A stretch of DNA of 6,037 nucleotides, from assembly GCA_021442885.1 (NCBI GenBank), contig JABUVA010000019.1, positions 18,116-24,152 of the forward strand. The letters are read 5' to 3'. The first letter of the stretch is position 1. Each line of letters opens with the position of its first letter. Positions 5,573-6,037 of this stretch are shown here, in pieces. Origin of the DNA: Methanobrevibacter sp. (lineage in GTDB: Archaea > Methanobacteriota > Methanobacteria > Methanobacteriales > Methanobacteriaceae). The position numbers were made by a program, and so were the translations under genes. The notes beneath the pieces are model-generated. The model ran no database searches and was not told the DNA's origin. It saw only the letters and a program-made list of their open reading frames with translations.

Positions 5573-6037
5573 TCCGATATGTGATGTGCTTATCGCATCA
5601 TTAATCGCAGTTGAATTTACATTGTTTAAGGAGCTTCCAGTAATTTTGAAAACATATAGTTTACCATCACTAAATATTGAAACATATCTTGTATAGTCAC
5701 CATTTGAATTTTCAAGAATAATGTTTGATGCATTTCTCTCATCAATTGTAAGTGTTTCCACAGTATTTACATAATCCTTGTTTTGTTGTGCTTGTGTTAA
5801 ACGGTCACTATTTATTTCTTTCAACGATTTGTAGCTACTTGTAATATTATAAAATTCAACAATAGTATCATTTCCAGCATCATAGTATTTTGCTGTTGGA
5901 TGAGCAGTATCATTTCCACTTATTTCTTTCCATGATGATGGAATTGAGAAACTGAATCCTGCTTCTGAAACTTTAACAAGATCGGTTGTTATAGTAGTAT
6001 TTTTATCTTGTGTGTTATTTCCTAAAAGAACGATTCC
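5570..6037 (-). CDS. Exported PsbP-like protein, N-terminus cut by window end
   Basis: The frame stays open from the stop at 5570-5572 to the right edge, giving the last 155 residues. The visible start GIVLLGNNTQ looks like the end of a hydrophobic signal or membrane anchor followed by a polar linker, so the true start should lie shortly beyond the edge. The folded part begins VSEAGFSFSIPSSWKEI (23-39), the opening typical of PsbP-related extracytoplasmic proteins of methanogens. It continues through alternating beta strands (KYYDAGNDTIVEFYN, DYTRYVSIFSDGKLYVFKI) to a closing helix (AINDAISTSHI). Seven N-X-S/T sequons occur (N7, N13, N42, N56, N64, N102, N141), fitting an N-glycosylated surface protein. 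There are no cysteines in the visible part. It is read on the same strand as the omega-amidase gene but is separated from it by a terminator-like hairpin. PsbP-like is a fold-level guess; the function is unknown. Confidence 0.75.
   Translation of the reverse strand, partial: GIVLLGNNTQDKNTTITTDLVKVSEAGFSFSIPSSWKEISGNDTAHPTAKYYDAGNDTIVEFYNITSSYKSLKEINSDRLTQAQQNKDYVNTVETLTIDERNASNIILENSNGDYTRYVSIFSDGKLYVFKITGSSLNNVNSTAINDAISTSHIG

Noticed and set aside
5570..5824. Short 84-codon gene starting at an internal TTG (5822-5824)
   Set aside because: The same frame continues open with clear domain sequence to the window end, so the TTG is an internal Leu codon of a longer protein.
1..6037. CRISPR array, insertion sequence, toxin-antitoxin pair or defence island
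   Set aside because: No spaced direct repeats, transposase, short overlapping toxin-like gene pair or defence nuclease was found; the Lhr helicase is a common archaeal housekeeping protein and is not evidence of defence on its own.

Overview
The window looks like chromosomal DNA of an AT-rich archaeal methanogen of the Methanobacteriales, most like Methanobrevibacter or a close relative. This is inferred from strongly A/T-biased codon use, Shine-Dalgarno sites of the AAGGTGAT type, an archaeal Lhr-type helicase, a small membrane protein of the DUF5518 kind common in methanogens, and a secreted sequon-rich protein of a type familiar from these genomes. No database search was run.

Layout, left to right. 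Positions 1-261 carry no gene but hold several palindromes and imperfect hairpins. Positions 262-3720 hold three minus-strand genes read right to left: an Lhr-family helicase (866 aa), a flavodoxin (155 aa) and a DUF5518-like membrane protein (122 aa). They are separated by only 9 and 12 bases. At both junctions the upstream TGA stop runs into the next gene's ribosome-binding site, so they very probably form one translationally coupled operon. A 105-bp divergent promoter region (3721-3825) separates this operon from a plus-strand gene for a HEAT-repeat protein with a TPR-like tail (3826-4686). That gene converges on a minus-strand omega-amidase (Nit2-type) gene (4690-5520), with three bases between the stop codons and an inverted repeat spanning both. 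After a short spacer with a perfect 11-bp hairpin terminator comes the 3' part of a minus-strand gene for an exported PsbP-like protein, cut by the window end (5570-6037).

Functionally the genes are mostly housekeeping: nucleic-acid repair or remodelling (Lhr), electron transfer (flavodoxin), 2-oxo acid amide repair (omega-amidase), a protein-interaction scaffold (HEAT/TPR) and two envelope-associated proteins of unknown role. I see no defence system, mobile element, CRISPR array, tRNA or rRNA, and no convincing new multi-gene system. The best leads are the structured gene-free stretch at the left end, the coupled helicase-flavodoxin-membrane protein operon, and the stop-codon-spanning inverted repeats.
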